Source: an uncultured Polaromonas sp. (GTDB lineage Bacteria; Pseudomonadota; Gammaproteobacteria; Burkholderiales; Burkholderiaceae). From it: DNA of 52,840 nt. The stretch is taken from contig CAMLDT010000001.1 in assembly GCA_946479075.1 (NCBI GenBank), forward strand, positions 1-52,840. Reading direction: 5' to 3'. Position numbers and translations under genes: made by a program. Below, piece by piece: positions 24,344 through 31,945 of the stretch (position 1 is its first letter; every line of letters begins with the position of its first letter). The notes beneath the pieces are model-generated. The model was not told the DNA's origin and did not search any database. It saw nothing but the letters and a program-made list of their open reading frames with translations.

Positions 24344-25710
24344 GCGGCCCCCGACAGCAAGGGCCCGACTTTGCTGCTTTGGGCGATGGCCCACAGCCCA
24401 TCGATGGCCTGCGCCATGTCGGCCTCCGTCGCACCGCCGCTGAAGGCCGCCAGCCGCTGCGCCTTGGCCGTGATCTCGTCGCGGCTCAGGGTGTTGCCGG
24501 GGTCGCCCTTGGGCTCGTCCACCCTGCCCTGCAAGACCCGTCCGTCGGTGGTGGTGACGGTCACCTTGCCGATCCAGCGCTGCGGATAGGCGGCATCGAC
24601 CTCGGCATCGAGTTCCATCACGATCCGGTCGCGCAAGGCGACGGTCAGGTCCTCCGCAAAATGCTTGTCGAACTCCACCAGGCCGGCGTGACCAAAACGC
24701 GCGACCAGGCCCAGCACCGTGCCCATGGAAAACTTGCTCTGGTGCACCGTGGCCGGATTGACCACCGGGCCCAGCACGTCGATGGCGCCCTGGTGCACAT
24801 GTGTCACCACGCGGGCGAGGTCGGCGGGCTGGAGTTTGTTGGCTTTCATCACCTGCAGCAGCGCGTCGGCCGCCGGATGCGTATGGCGGCAGGAGGCGTG
24901 GTACTTGAACGAAGTTTCTGCCGTGGCCCAGCGCGTGCCCAGCGCATCGGTCAGCTTCGCGGGATCGGCGTCGCTGGACATGCCCGCCGCCATGCCTTGC
25001 GGGCCTTCAAGGATTTGCGCGGCACCGGTGAAACCATCGCGCGCCAGACAGGCCGACATCAGCCCGGCTGCTGCGGCGTGCGCGGTGTGCAACTGCTTGG
25101 AGTCGGCCGCGGTACGCAAAAACTCCCAGAGCCCGGCCGACTGCGTGCCGGCGGAGCCAAAAGCATGCTGCATCTGCGCGGCGTTCAGGCCCAGCAGGCT
25201 GCCGGCGGCCGCAGCGGCAGCCAGCGTGCCGGCGGTGCCGGTGGTGTGGAACACCTTGTAGTGCGAGCGGCCGAGAAATTCGCCAACGCGGATACCGACC
25301 TCGTAACCGGCCACGGCCGCGGTCAGCAACTGCTTGCCGCTGCTGCCCAGCGTCTGGGCCATCGCCAGGGCGGCCGGAAAGACCACGGTGGCGGGGTGAA
25401 ACACCGAGCCGTTGTGCACGTCGTCCTGCTCGGCCACATGCGAAGCGGCAGCGTTGGCCATGGCCGCGAAGTAGGCGCTGCTGCCGCGGCGGTTGACCAG
25501 CACCTCGGCGGCGCCGTCAGCGGGGCCCATGCTGGCGGCAAAAGCGGTGATGGTTTCGACCGGACGTGAACCCTTGCCGGCAATTGCCGAACCGAACCAG
25601 TCCACCAGCAGGTCTTCGGCCCTGGCGATCACGGAGGCGGGAATGTCTTCAAAACGAAGGCCGGCGGCGAAGGCGGCGAGTTCGGCGGTGGGTGTTCTGC
25701 TGATAGTCAT
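24340..25710 (-). CDS. MmgE/PrpD family protein of the itaconate locus
   Basis: A 456-residue MmgE/PrpD protein, the family of 2-methylcitrate dehydratase and cis-aconitate decarboxylase. Visible parts are ELAAFAAGLRFEDIP at the N-terminus, DWFGSAIAGKGS near 40, and KYHASCRHTHPAADALL near 275, a hallmark of the family. The first 260 residues are the helical domain, the remainder the lid domain. A gene of this family occurs at the same place in Pseudomonas itaconate loci, but its reaction there is not settled to my knowledge; interconversion of unsaturated C5/C6 acids is plausible. It is followed directly by ccl with overlapping codons. Confidence 0.85.
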   Translation of the reverse strand: MTISRTPTAELAAFAAGLRFEDIPASVIARAEDLLVDWFGSAIAGKGSRPVETITAFAASMGPADGAAEVLVNRRGSSAYFAAMANAAASHVAEQDDVHNGSVFHPATVVFPAALAMAQTLGSSGKQLLTAAVAGYEVGIRVGEFLGRSHYKVFHTTGTAGTLAAAAAAGSLLGLNAAQMQHAFGSAGTQSAGLWEFLRTAADSKQLHTAHAAAAGLMSACLARDGFTGAAQILEGPQGMAAGMSSDADPAKLTDALGTRWATAETSFKYHASCRHTHPAADALLQVMKANKLQPADLARVVTHVHQGAIDVLGPVVNPATVHQSKFSMGTVLGLVARFGHAGLVEFDKHFAEDLTVALRDRIVMELDAEVDAAYPQRWIGKVTVTTTDGRVLQGRVDEPKGDPGNTLSRDEITAKAQRLAAFSGGATEADMAQAIDGLWAIAQSSKVGPLLSGAA

Positions 25711-25741
25711 GGTGTTTATTAAAACTTGATTGATCAAATAT

Positions 25742-25814
25742 CCGTTCGCCCTGAGCTTGTCGAAGGGCTGCCCCCCCAGGTCACAAGGCTTCGACAAGCT
25801 CAGCCCGAACGGAC
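25742..25814. repeat. Inverted-repeat hairpin element, copy 1 (ict/MmgE gap)
   Basis: Left arm CCGTTCGCCCTGAGCTTGTC (continuing to 25767), right arm from 25787 to 25814 ending GCTCAGCCCGAACGGAC. The arms face each other across about 20 bases including seven C. The same unit recurs in the next two gaps of this operon. Confidence 0.85.
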
Positions 25815-25827
25815 CTAGGTAAATAGT

Positions 25828-25876
25828 GCCTTCAGCCCTTATGCAGTGGGCGCAAGCAGCTATCAATTAAATAGCG
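25828..25876 (-). repeat. Dispersed intergenic repeat, copy 5, containing the ict stop codon
   Basis: Shows TTCAGCCCTTATGC, GGGCGCAAGCAGCTATC and AATTAAATAGC. The stop codon (TTA at 25867-25869, read TAA) and the last two codons of the CoA-transferase gene are part of the repeat sequence. Confidence 0.75.
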
Positions 25877-27057
25877 CCCGATTGCTGCATGGCGCGGATG
25901 GCGGCCTCATCCTTGCCCAGCTCGCGCAGGATGGCCTGGCTGTGCTGACCCACCGCCGGCACCGCGTCCATGCGGTAGTCAAAGCTGTTGATACGCCCCG
26001 GTGGCAGCAGCGCGGGGATGGTGCCCGCCGGTGTCGCCACGTCGCGCCAGCGATCACGCGCCTTGAGCTGTGGATGCGCCCAGAGCCCGGCCATGTCGTT
26101 CATGCGGGCGTTGGCGATCTGCGCCTCGTCGAGCCTGCTGCTGACCTGCGCGGTCGTCATGCTGCCAAAGGTTTGCAGGATGATGGCCTTGAGCGCTTCG
26201 CGGTGTTCATTGCGCCGGGAGTTGCTGTCAAACCGCGGATCGGTCGCCAGCGCGGGTTGCGCCAGCACGACCTCGCAGAACACCCGCCACTCGCGCTCGT
26301 TCTGCAGACCCAGCATGACGGTCCCGCCATCGCCTGCCGCAAACGGGCCATAGGGATAAATCGTCGCGTGTGATGCCGCGCTGCGCGGTGGCGGCGTGGC
26401 GCCACCGTAGGCGTAATACATCGGGTAACCCATCCATTCGGCCAGCGATTCGAGCATGGACACGTCGATGTGCGAACCCTTGCCGGTCTTGCCGCGCTGC
26501 AGCAGCGCCGCCAGCACGCTGCTGTATGCGTACATGCCGGCAGCAATGTCGGCAATCGAGTTGCCGGCCTTGCAGGGCTCATCCGGCGTGCCGGTGACCG
26601 ACAGGAAACCGGCTTCGCTCTGGATCAGCAGGTCGTAGGCTTTCTTGTCGCGGTAGGGGCCGTCATCACCGTAGCCCGAGATGTCGCAGACGATCAGTTT
26701 GGGCAGCGTCTTGCTCAGTTCATCAAAGCCGAGACCCATGCGCGCCGCGGCACCGGGCGCCAGGTTTTGCACCAGCACATCGGCCGTCTCCAGCAGTTGC
26801 CGGAGCACGGCCAGCGCCGCCGGTTGCTTCAAGTCCAGCGTCAGGCTTTCCTTGGACCGGTTGACCCAGACAAAGTGCGAGGCCAGGCCCTCCACGCGCT
26901 GGTCGTAAGCCCGCGCAAAGTCACCGACGCCGGGCCGCTCGACCTTGATGACACGCGCGCCCAAGTCGGCGAGCTGGCGCGTGCAGAACGGCGCGGCGAT
27001 GGCGTGTTCGAGGGAGATGACGGTGATGCCGTCGAGGGGACGTGTCTGGTTATTCAT
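25867..27057 (-). CDS. ict: CaiB/BaiF family CoA-transferase, probable itaconyl-CoA transferase
   Basis: A 396-residue family III CoA-transferase. Key parts: ITVISLEHAIAAPFCTRQLADLGARVIKVE at the start (in two halves), RSKESLTLDLK, VQNLAPGAAARMGLG, and SIADIAAGMYAYSS with the catalytic Asp near 170. It would move CoA from succinyl-CoA (or similar) to itaconate, the first step of degradation. Pseudomonas uses this family III type, unlike the class I enzyme of Yersinia. The protein ends in QSGAI, with the last codons supplied by a dispersed repeat. A 156-bp gap with a hairpin element separates it from the downstream MmgE/PrpD gene. Confidence 0.85.
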   Translation of the reverse strand: MNNQTRPLDGITVISLEHAIAAPFCTRQLADLGARVIKVERPGVGDFARAYDQRVEGLASHFVWVNRSKESLTLDLKQPAALAVLRQLLETADVLVQNLAPGAAARMGLGFDELSKTLPKLIVCDISGYGDDGPYRDKKAYDLLIQSEAGFLSVTGTPDEPCKAGNSIADIAAGMYAYSSVLAALLQRGKTGKGSHIDVSMLESLAEWMGYPMYYAYGGATPPPRSAASHATIYPYGPFAAGDGGTVMLGLQNEREWRVFCEVVLAQPALATDPRFDSNSRRNEHREALKAIILQTFGSMTTAQVSSRLDEAQIANARMNDMAGLWAHPQLKARDRWRDVATPAGTIPALLPPGRINSFDYRMDAVPAVGQHSQAILRELGKDEAAIRAMQQSGAI

Positions 27058-27063
27058 CGCTTA

Positions 27064-27206
27064 TTCCGTTCGGGCTGAGCCTGTCGAAGCCTTGGCAAGG
27101 TTGTGCTTTGGTGTGCCTTCCGGCAAGCCGGGGGTTGCCCGGCTTGTTGGCGAGCCACCTGCGAGGGTCTCGAAGACAGCTTCGACAAGCTCAGCCCGAA
27201 CGGTTG
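27064..27206. repeat. Inverted-repeat hairpin element, copy 2 (acyl-CoA dehydrogenase/ict gap)
   Basis: Outer arms CCGTTCGGGCTGAGCCTGTC at about 27066 and GCTTCGACAAGCTCAGCCCG from about 27179, 90 bases apart. A second perfect hairpin lies inside, arms CAAGCCGGG (27124-27132) and CCCGGCTTG (27138-27146). The element fills almost the whole gap between the two genes. Confidence 0.85.
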
Positions 27207-27218
27207 AACGCAACAGAC

Positions 27219-28388
27219 TCAAAACGACCTCGGCAACCCAAGCAAATGCTCAGCCACATAAGAGTAAATGAGGTTGGTGGAAATCGGCGCCACCTGGTAC
27301 AGCCGTGTCTCGCGGAATTTGCGTTCGACGTCGTACTCGCAGGCAAAACCAAAACCGCCATGCGTCTGCAGGCACATGTTGGCGGCTTCCCAGGAAGCCT
27401 TGGCGGCCAGGTACTTGGCCATGTTGGCTTCGGCGCCGCAGGGCTTGCCGGCGTCAAACAGTTCGCAGGCCTTGAAACGCATCAGGTTGGCGGCCTCGGT
27501 CTCGATATAAGCGTCAGCCACGGGGAACTGCACGCCCTGGTTCTGGCCGATGGGCCGGTTGAACACCACGCGGTCGCTGGCATAACGGCGCGCCTTGTCC
27601 ACAAACCAGTAAGCGTCGCCAATACATTCGGCAGCAATCAGGGTGCGCTCGGCGTTCAGGCCGTCGAGGATGTATTTGAAGCCCTTGCCCTCTTCGCCGA
27701 TCAGGTTCTCCGCGGGGATTTCGAGGTTGTCGAAGAAAACTTCGTTGGTCTCGTGGTTGACCATGTTCAGGATAGGCTGCACGGTCATGCCCTGGCCGAT
27801 GGCGTCTTTCAGGTTGACGATGAAGATCGACATGCCTTCGGACTTTTTCTTCACCTCGGCCAGCGGCGTGGTGCGCGCCAGCAAAATCATCAGGTCGGAA
27901 TGCTGGATGCGCGAGATCCAGACTTTCTGTCCGTTGACGATGTATTTGCCGTCCTTCTTCACGGCCGTGGTCTTGAGCTGGGTCGTGTCGGTGCCCGTCG
28001 TCGGCTCGGTCACGGCCATGGACTGCAGGCGCAACTCGCCGGTGGCAATCTTCGGCAGGTACATTTTTTTCTGCGCGTCGGAGCCATGGCGCAGCAAGGT
28101 GCCCATGTTGTACATCTGGCCGTGGCAGGCGCCGGCGTTGCCACCGGCGAAGTTGATCTCTTCCATGATCACGGACGCTTCAGCCAGGCCGAGGCCGGAG
28201 CCGCCGTACTCGGCCGGGATCAGCGCGGCCAGCCAGCCGGCTTCGGTCAAGGCATTGACAAAGGCTTCGGGATAACCACGCTCGTGATCGACCTTTTGCC
28301 AGTAGGCAGAGTCAAAACCGGCGAGCATGCCGCGCAGGGCCTCGCGCATTTCCTGGTAGGCGTCGGGGGTCGGGATCTGGGTTTTCAT
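27219..28388 (-). CDS. Acyl-CoA dehydrogenase of the itaconate locus
   Basis: A 389-residue FAD-dependent acyl-CoA dehydrogenase. The FAD/substrate motifs QSMAVTEPTTGTDTTQLK (about 125) and DGKYIVNGQKVWIS (about 152) and the C-terminal LQTHGGFGFACEYDVERKFR are standard. Where most members carry the catalytic Glu in a YEGT/AGTSE segment, this one reads YQVAPISTNLI, so the base is missing there or supplied from elsewhere. An acyl-CoA dehydrogenase also stands in Pseudomonas itaconate loci, where its role is unclear; a methylsuccinyl-CoA-type substrate is a guess. Starts at the ATG at 28388. Confidence 0.87.
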   Translation of the reverse strand: MKTQIPTPDAYQEMREALRGMLAGFDSAYWQKVDHERGYPEAFVNALTEAGWLAALIPAEYGGSGLGLAEASVIMEEINFAGGNAGACHGQMYNMGTLLRHGSDAQKKMYLPKIATGELRLQSMAVTEPTTGTDTTQLKTTAVKKDGKYIVNGQKVWISRIQHSDLMILLARTTPLAEVKKKSEGMSIFIVNLKDAIGQGMTVQPILNMVNHETNEVFFDNLEIPAENLIGEEGKGFKYILDGLNAERTLIAAECIGDAYWFVDKARRYASDRVVFNRPIGQNQGVQFPVADAYIETEAANLMRFKACELFDAGKPCGAEANMAKYLAAKASWEAANMCLQTHGGFGFACEYDVERKFRETRLYQVAPISTNLIYSYVAEHLLGLPRSF

Positions 28389-28437
28389 GAATGGGTTTCT
28401 GCTGAAGTTTCAATCGGCGAAGTGTGAACGCTTGACC

Positions 28438-28531
28438 CCGTTCGGCCTGGGCCTGTCGAAGGTGTGTTTGATGTGTTTGATGTGTTTAATGGATAAGCCA
28501 CAGGCGTTTCGACAGGCTCAACGCGAACGGT
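28438..28531. repeat. Inverted-repeat hairpin element, copy 3 (ich/acyl-CoA dehydrogenase gap)
   Basis: Arms CCGTTCGGCCTGGGCCTGTC at 28438 and TTCGACAGGCTCAACGCGAA from 28508. Between them are three tandem 9-base units TGTGTTTGA (28463-28489, the last ending AA). This copy is more diverged than the other two. Confidence 0.8.
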
Positions 28532-28552
28532 GCGGCGGGCTGGTGTGCACAC

Positions 28553-29503
28553 TCAAGCCAGCGTGGCCGTGGCCTGCATGGTGAGCCAGCCCTCGTGGTC
28601 TTCGGTCCAGAGTTCCACTGTTTTTCCATCGGCTGAGGGCTTGCCATGCAGTTTGAAGGGCCACAGATCGAACACCGGACGCACAGCGCGAAACTCGAAC
28701 TTCAGCAGGCGCGCGCCGGGCATGTTTCTGCGCACCAGGTCGGCCAGCAGCGTGGCGATAAGCGGGCCGTGCACGATCAGGCCAGGGTAGCCCTCCACCT
28801 CGGTGACGTACTTGCGGTCGTAGTGAATGCGGTGGCCGTTGAAGGTCAGCGCCGAATAACGGAACAGCAGCACGTCGTCAGGCACCACCTCGCGCGACCA
28901 CGCCGCATTTTGAGCTGCCGCAACTGGCGCAGGACCCGCGTCGAGCGACGACGGGCCGCCCCTAGGCGCGAGGGCCCCCTCGGGGGGCAGCGCCGTACGC
29001 GAAGCGACAAGCGTGGGGGCCACATTCCCGCGGTAGACGATGTCATGCTCTTCGGTCAGCGCGAGTCCCTGGCTGTTGCGCAGCTCGTGCCTGACCAGCA
29101 CAAACACCAGATCACCGGTTCGCCCGGCCTTGTGCGTGACCGATTCGATGCGCGAGGTCCGGGTGACCGCGTCGCCGACCTGGAGCACCTGCTGGTGCCA
29201 TTGCAGACGGCCGCCAGCCCACATCCGTCGCGGCAGCGGCACGGGCGGCAAAAATCCGCCGCGTTGCGGATGCCCGTCAGGCCCGAGGCCCGACTGGCGT
29301 GCCACCGGCAGGAAATAAAGCCAGTGCCACAACTCGGGCAATGCGGTTCCGGGCACAGGATCCGGGTCTTCGCGGTCCAGCGTCGCGGACAGGGCGCGCA
29401 CCGGCGCCGCGCTGACGCTGTCGCTCAGGGTTTCGGTGTTGCCGACCCAGCCTTGCAGCCGGTTGAGCGTGGCAGCGTCAAGGGTTCGAATATCTGAAGT
29501 CAT
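28553..29503 (-). CDS. ich: MaoC-type double-hotdog hydratase, probable itaconyl-CoA hydratase
   Basis: A 316-residue protein with two hotdog halves. The N-terminal FAS1-like dehydratase half includes LWHWLYFLPVARQSGLGPDGHP and GGFLPPVPLPRRMWAGG. The C-terminal MaoC-like half has FRYSALTFNGHRIHYDRKYV and YPGLIVHGPL, where the catalytic Asp/His signature is expected. It would hydrate itaconyl-CoA to citramalyl-CoA. Between the halves lies a Gly/Pro/Ala-rich linker (about residues 158-196) whose DNA is a dispersed GC-rich repeat. First gene of the operon, facing the LysR gene. The ATG at 29503 is used; one at 29512 is also possible. Confidence 0.83.
   Translation of the reverse strand: MTSDIRTLDAATLNRLQGWVGNTETLSDSVSAAPVRALSATLDREDPDPVPGTALPELWHWLYFLPVARQSGLGPDGHPQRGGFLPPVPLPRRMWAGGRLQWHQQVLQVGDAVTRTSRIESVTHKAGRTGDLVFVLVRHELRNSQGLALTEEHDIVYRGNVAPTLVASRTALPPEGALAPRGGPSSLDAGPAPVAAAQNAAWSREVVPDDVLLFRYSALTFNGHRIHYDRKYVTEVEGYPGLIVHGPLIATLLADLVRRNMPGARLLKFEFRAVRPVFDLWPFKLHGKPSADGKTVELWTEDHEGWLTMQATATLA
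28951..29020. repeat. GC-rich dispersed repeat inside ich, read in frame
   Basis: Contains GGGCCGCCCCTAGGCGCGAG, GGCCCCCTCGGGGGGCAGCG and GTACGCGAAGCGACAAGCGT. This is the wording of an intergenic repeat common in Comamonadaceae genomes. Here it adds about two dozen codons to the linker between the two hotdog halves without breaking the frame. Confidence 0.7.
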
Positions 29504-29557
29504 CGCCGCCATCGTCCACCGGGACGCCGCAAAATGCAATCTGCCATTTCAGCATCC

Positions 29558-29659
29558 AGGCTTCGAAAATTCCGAAGCCTTGGGCGGCGAAAAGCTCAGC
29601 CACGTATGGATTTTCTCTCTGTCACCCTCAAAAGCGAGGCTTCGTCAACCGCGAAGACT
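29558..29659. promoter_or_regulatory. Two LysR-type operator dyads between ich and its regulator
   Basis: Dyad 1 is AGGCTTCG (29558-29565), 7 bases, CGAAGCCT (29573-29580), a perfect repeat. Dyad 2 is AGGCTTCG (29637-29644), 7 bases, CGAAGACT (29652-29659), one mismatch. Both contain TTCG-N7-CGAA, the T-N11-A pattern of LysR sites, and their centres are 79 bp apart. Confidence 0.75.
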
Positions 29660-29684
29660 GAGCCAGTCTGGGTTAGCATGCCGC

Positions 29685-30575
29685 ATGCAATTTGACCTCA
29701 CCGATCTGCGCCTGTTCGTGGCCACCGCCGATGAAGGAAACATGACCCGGGCGGCCGAGCGGCAACATTTGTCACTGGCCGCGGCCAGCGCGCGCATCAA
29801 GTCCCTGGAAACCCAGTCGGGCCTGAGCCTGCTCTACCGGGAGGCGCGCGGGGTGCGGCTCACGCCGCCCGGCGAGGCCTTTCTCTACCATGCCCGCCAT
29901 GTGTTGCGGCAGGCCGAGCAGTTGCGCACCGACCTGCAGGAGTACGGCGGCGGCCTGCGCGGGCATTTGCGGGTGTTTGCCAACACCACCGCCGTCACTG
30001 ATTTCCTGCCCGAGATTCTTCCCGGCTTTCTGACCCACAACCCGAAGATCAACATCGACCTTCAGGAAAAGCCCAACCCTGAAATCGCCCGGGGTGTGCT
30101 GGACGGCCGCGCCGACATCGGGATCGTGGCCGGCAAAGTAGACACCCTGGGCCTGGAGGCGATTCACTTCAGCACCGACCGGCTGGTGCTGGCCACCGCA
30201 AAAAACCACCGCTTTGCGCGCCGCAAAAAAATCGCGTTCGCCGACATCCTGGATGAGGACGCGGTGGGCATGCAGTCGGGCAGCACGCTGCAGACCTTTC
30301 TGGCGCAGGTCACCGATGGGCTGGGGAAACCGCTCAAGCTGCGCATCCAGCTGACCAGCTTCGACGCCATGTGCCGGATGATTGGTGCGGGCGTCGGGGT
30401 CGGCATCGTGCCGGAGTCGGCCGCGCGGCGCAACCAGTCCACCATGGGCATCGCATTGATTGAGTTGACAGATGCCTGGAGCGTGCGCGAGCGTTACATC
30501 CTGGTGCGCAAGCGCGAGGCACTGCCCCGCTATGCCGAATCACTGATCAGCACGCTGTGCGCGCACTACCGCTGA
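29685..30575 (+). CDS. LysR family regulator of the itaconate operon
   Basis: A 296-residue LysR regulator. The N-terminal helix-turn-helix is in NMTRAAERQHLSLAAASARIKSLE (about 18-41). The effector domain begins near GLRGHLRVFANTTAV. It diverges from ich with 181 bp between starts, in which two matching dyads lie. Its position equals that of the itaconate-responsive LysR (ItcR/PA0877) in Pseudomonas, so itaconate or its CoA ester is the likely inducer. The ATG at 29685 is chosen as it aligns with the usual LysR start. Confidence 0.88.
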   Translation: MQFDLTDLRLFVATADEGNMTRAAERQHLSLAAASARIKSLETQSGLSLLYREARGVRLTPPGEAFLYHARHVLRQAEQLRTDLQEYGGGLRGHLRVFANTTAVTDFLPEILPGFLTHNPKINIDLQEKPNPEIARGVLDGRADIGIVAGKVDTLGLEAIHFSTDRLVLATAKNHRFARRKKIAFADILDEDAVGMQSGSTLQTFLAQVTDGLGKPLKLRIQLTSFDAMCRMIGAGVGVGIVPESAARRNQSTMGIALIELTDAWSVRERYILVRKREALPRYAESLISTLCAHYR

Positions 30576-30594
30576 GCCCGCAGTCAATGCGGGG
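30576..30594. terminator. Short hairpin between convergent genes
   Basis: Arms GCCCGCA (30576-30582) and TGCGGGG (from 30588) around 5 bases, directly after the LysR stop and 10 bases before the stop of the convergent receptor gene. It has no T tract, so it may act with Rho or only shield mRNA ends. Confidence 0.4.
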
Positions 30595-30603
30595 CGCAGG
30601 GCC

Positions 30604-31734
30604 TCAGTTGCGCAGCTTGCCGTCGCGCGTGACCATGCCCAGCTCGACATATTTGCTGCCGTGATGCTGGCTGGGCGAGTAGGACACCGTGAAGCCCCCG
30701 GTGTCGTAACTGCCCAGGGACGCCATCGCCGCCAGCACGGACTTGGCGTCGCCGGGTTTCTTGCTGCGGCGCATGGCTTCAGCCAGCACCTTGGCACCTA
30801 TGCAGGATTCGAGGTGCGCGCTGTTCATGACCGCCGTGATGCCGGCGTCTTTCAGGGCTTTGGCGCATTCCTTGGCCACGGGCAGCGACGAACTGGCGTT
30901 GGGCACGACCTGCGAGATGGACACGCCGGCGCCGGCTTCGGCGGCTGCCTCGATGTATTGCTGCGCCCCGACAAAGGACAGGCTGGAGGTCGGTATGAAT
31001 TTGCCCTGCGCCACGATCTGCTTGCTGATCTCGGCCGCAGGTCCCGACAGCACGGTATTGATGATGACATCCGGCTTGAGCGCGAGGAGTTGGGCCACCT
31101 CCGCCTGGCCGACCTTGGCATTGCGCTGCAGAGGGAAGGCCACTGGCTTTTTGCCCTGCTTGGCCAGGTAGTCGGTCACCACCGCCAGATTCTGGGTGCC
31201 CACCTCGTCGTTGTAGTGAACCACCGCCACGTTTTTGGCGCCCAGGCCGGTCCAGAAGGCGAGCATTTTTTCGAGTTCGTCGCCGTAAGACGCGCGCAGC
31301 GTGAACACCACGGGGTTGGGTTTGCGCACCGGGTCGGCCCCTGAAAAAGGCGCAAAAAACAGCACCCCAGCCTTCTCGGCCTGCGGCATGGCATCCAGGC
31401 TGAGCGTGGCAGATGCAAAACCGAACAGGGCGACGACATCGGCATTGCCCAGCAGTTTGGCGGCATTGGCGCCGGCCTGCTTGCGGTCGTTCTTGTCGTC
31501 CAGGGTCACCAGTTCGACAGGTGATCCGCCAATGCCACCCCTGGCGTTGACGGCCTTGAAATAAGCGGCGGCACCGTCGCGAATGTCACGGCCGAAAGCC
31601 GCGTTGCCGCCACTCAGCGGTGCTGATTGACCAACGACCCAGGCTTTTTGTGCGTGGCTGGCGCCCGCACAAAACAGCAGCGACAGGCACAAGGCAGACA
31701 GGGCGGGACGGGCAAAAGCCGGGGTGCAAAACAT
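30604..31734 (-). CDS. ABC-type branched-chain amino acid/amide substrate-binding protein (orphan)
   Basis: A 376-residue periplasmic type I binding protein of the Leu/Ile/Val (LivJ-like) group. Signal peptide MFCTPAFARPALSALCLSL... with cleavage near SHAQ (about 29); then WVVGQSAPLSGGNAAFGRDI, GGIGGSPVELVTLDDKNDRK and FGFASATLS. No ABC permease or ATPase genes are next to it, so it must share a transporter coded elsewhere or serve in sensing. An upstream in-frame ATG at 31746 adds two acidic residues to the signal peptide and is less likely. It lies 211 bp after the crotonase gene and may be its own unit. Confidence 0.87.
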   Translation of the reverse strand: MFCTPAFARPALSALCLSLLFCAGASHAQKAWVVGQSAPLSGGNAAFGRDIRDGAAAYFKAVNARGGIGGSPVELVTLDDKNDRKQAGANAAKLLGNADVVALFGFASATLSLDAMPQAEKAGVLFFAPFSGADPVRKPNPVVFTLRASYGDELEKMLAFWTGLGAKNVAVVHYNDEVGTQNLAVVTDYLAKQGKKPVAFPLQRNAKVGQAEVAQLLALKPDVIINTVLSGPAAEISKQIVAQGKFIPTSSLSFVGAQQYIEAAAEAGAGVSISQVVPNASSSLPVAKECAKALKDAGITAVMNSAHLESCIGAKVLAEAMRRSKKPGDAKSVLAAMASLGSYDTGGFTVSYSPSQHHGSKYVELGMVTRDGKLRN

Positions 31735-31945
31735 AGGTTCATCCATCAAAAAAACAAAAGTTGGCCGGTGTCAGCAGAACAGTCCATGCCAATGGTAGAC
31801 CGGATAAGCACCCACCGGAAGTCATGGCCGCCGAACGGTGATGGATGTGCTGCCTTGCGCGACAGGCGGAGCCGCTACGTCGGTCGGGTGCAACACCGTG
31901 CAACGCATTCGCCAAGAGGCAAGGCGCCGTCTGCCGGCAATCTTG

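Noticed and set aside
25742..25814. The hairpin elements as ends of an insertion sequence
   Set aside because: No transposase gene and no target duplication; arms are only about 28 bases and the interior is 20-120 bases.
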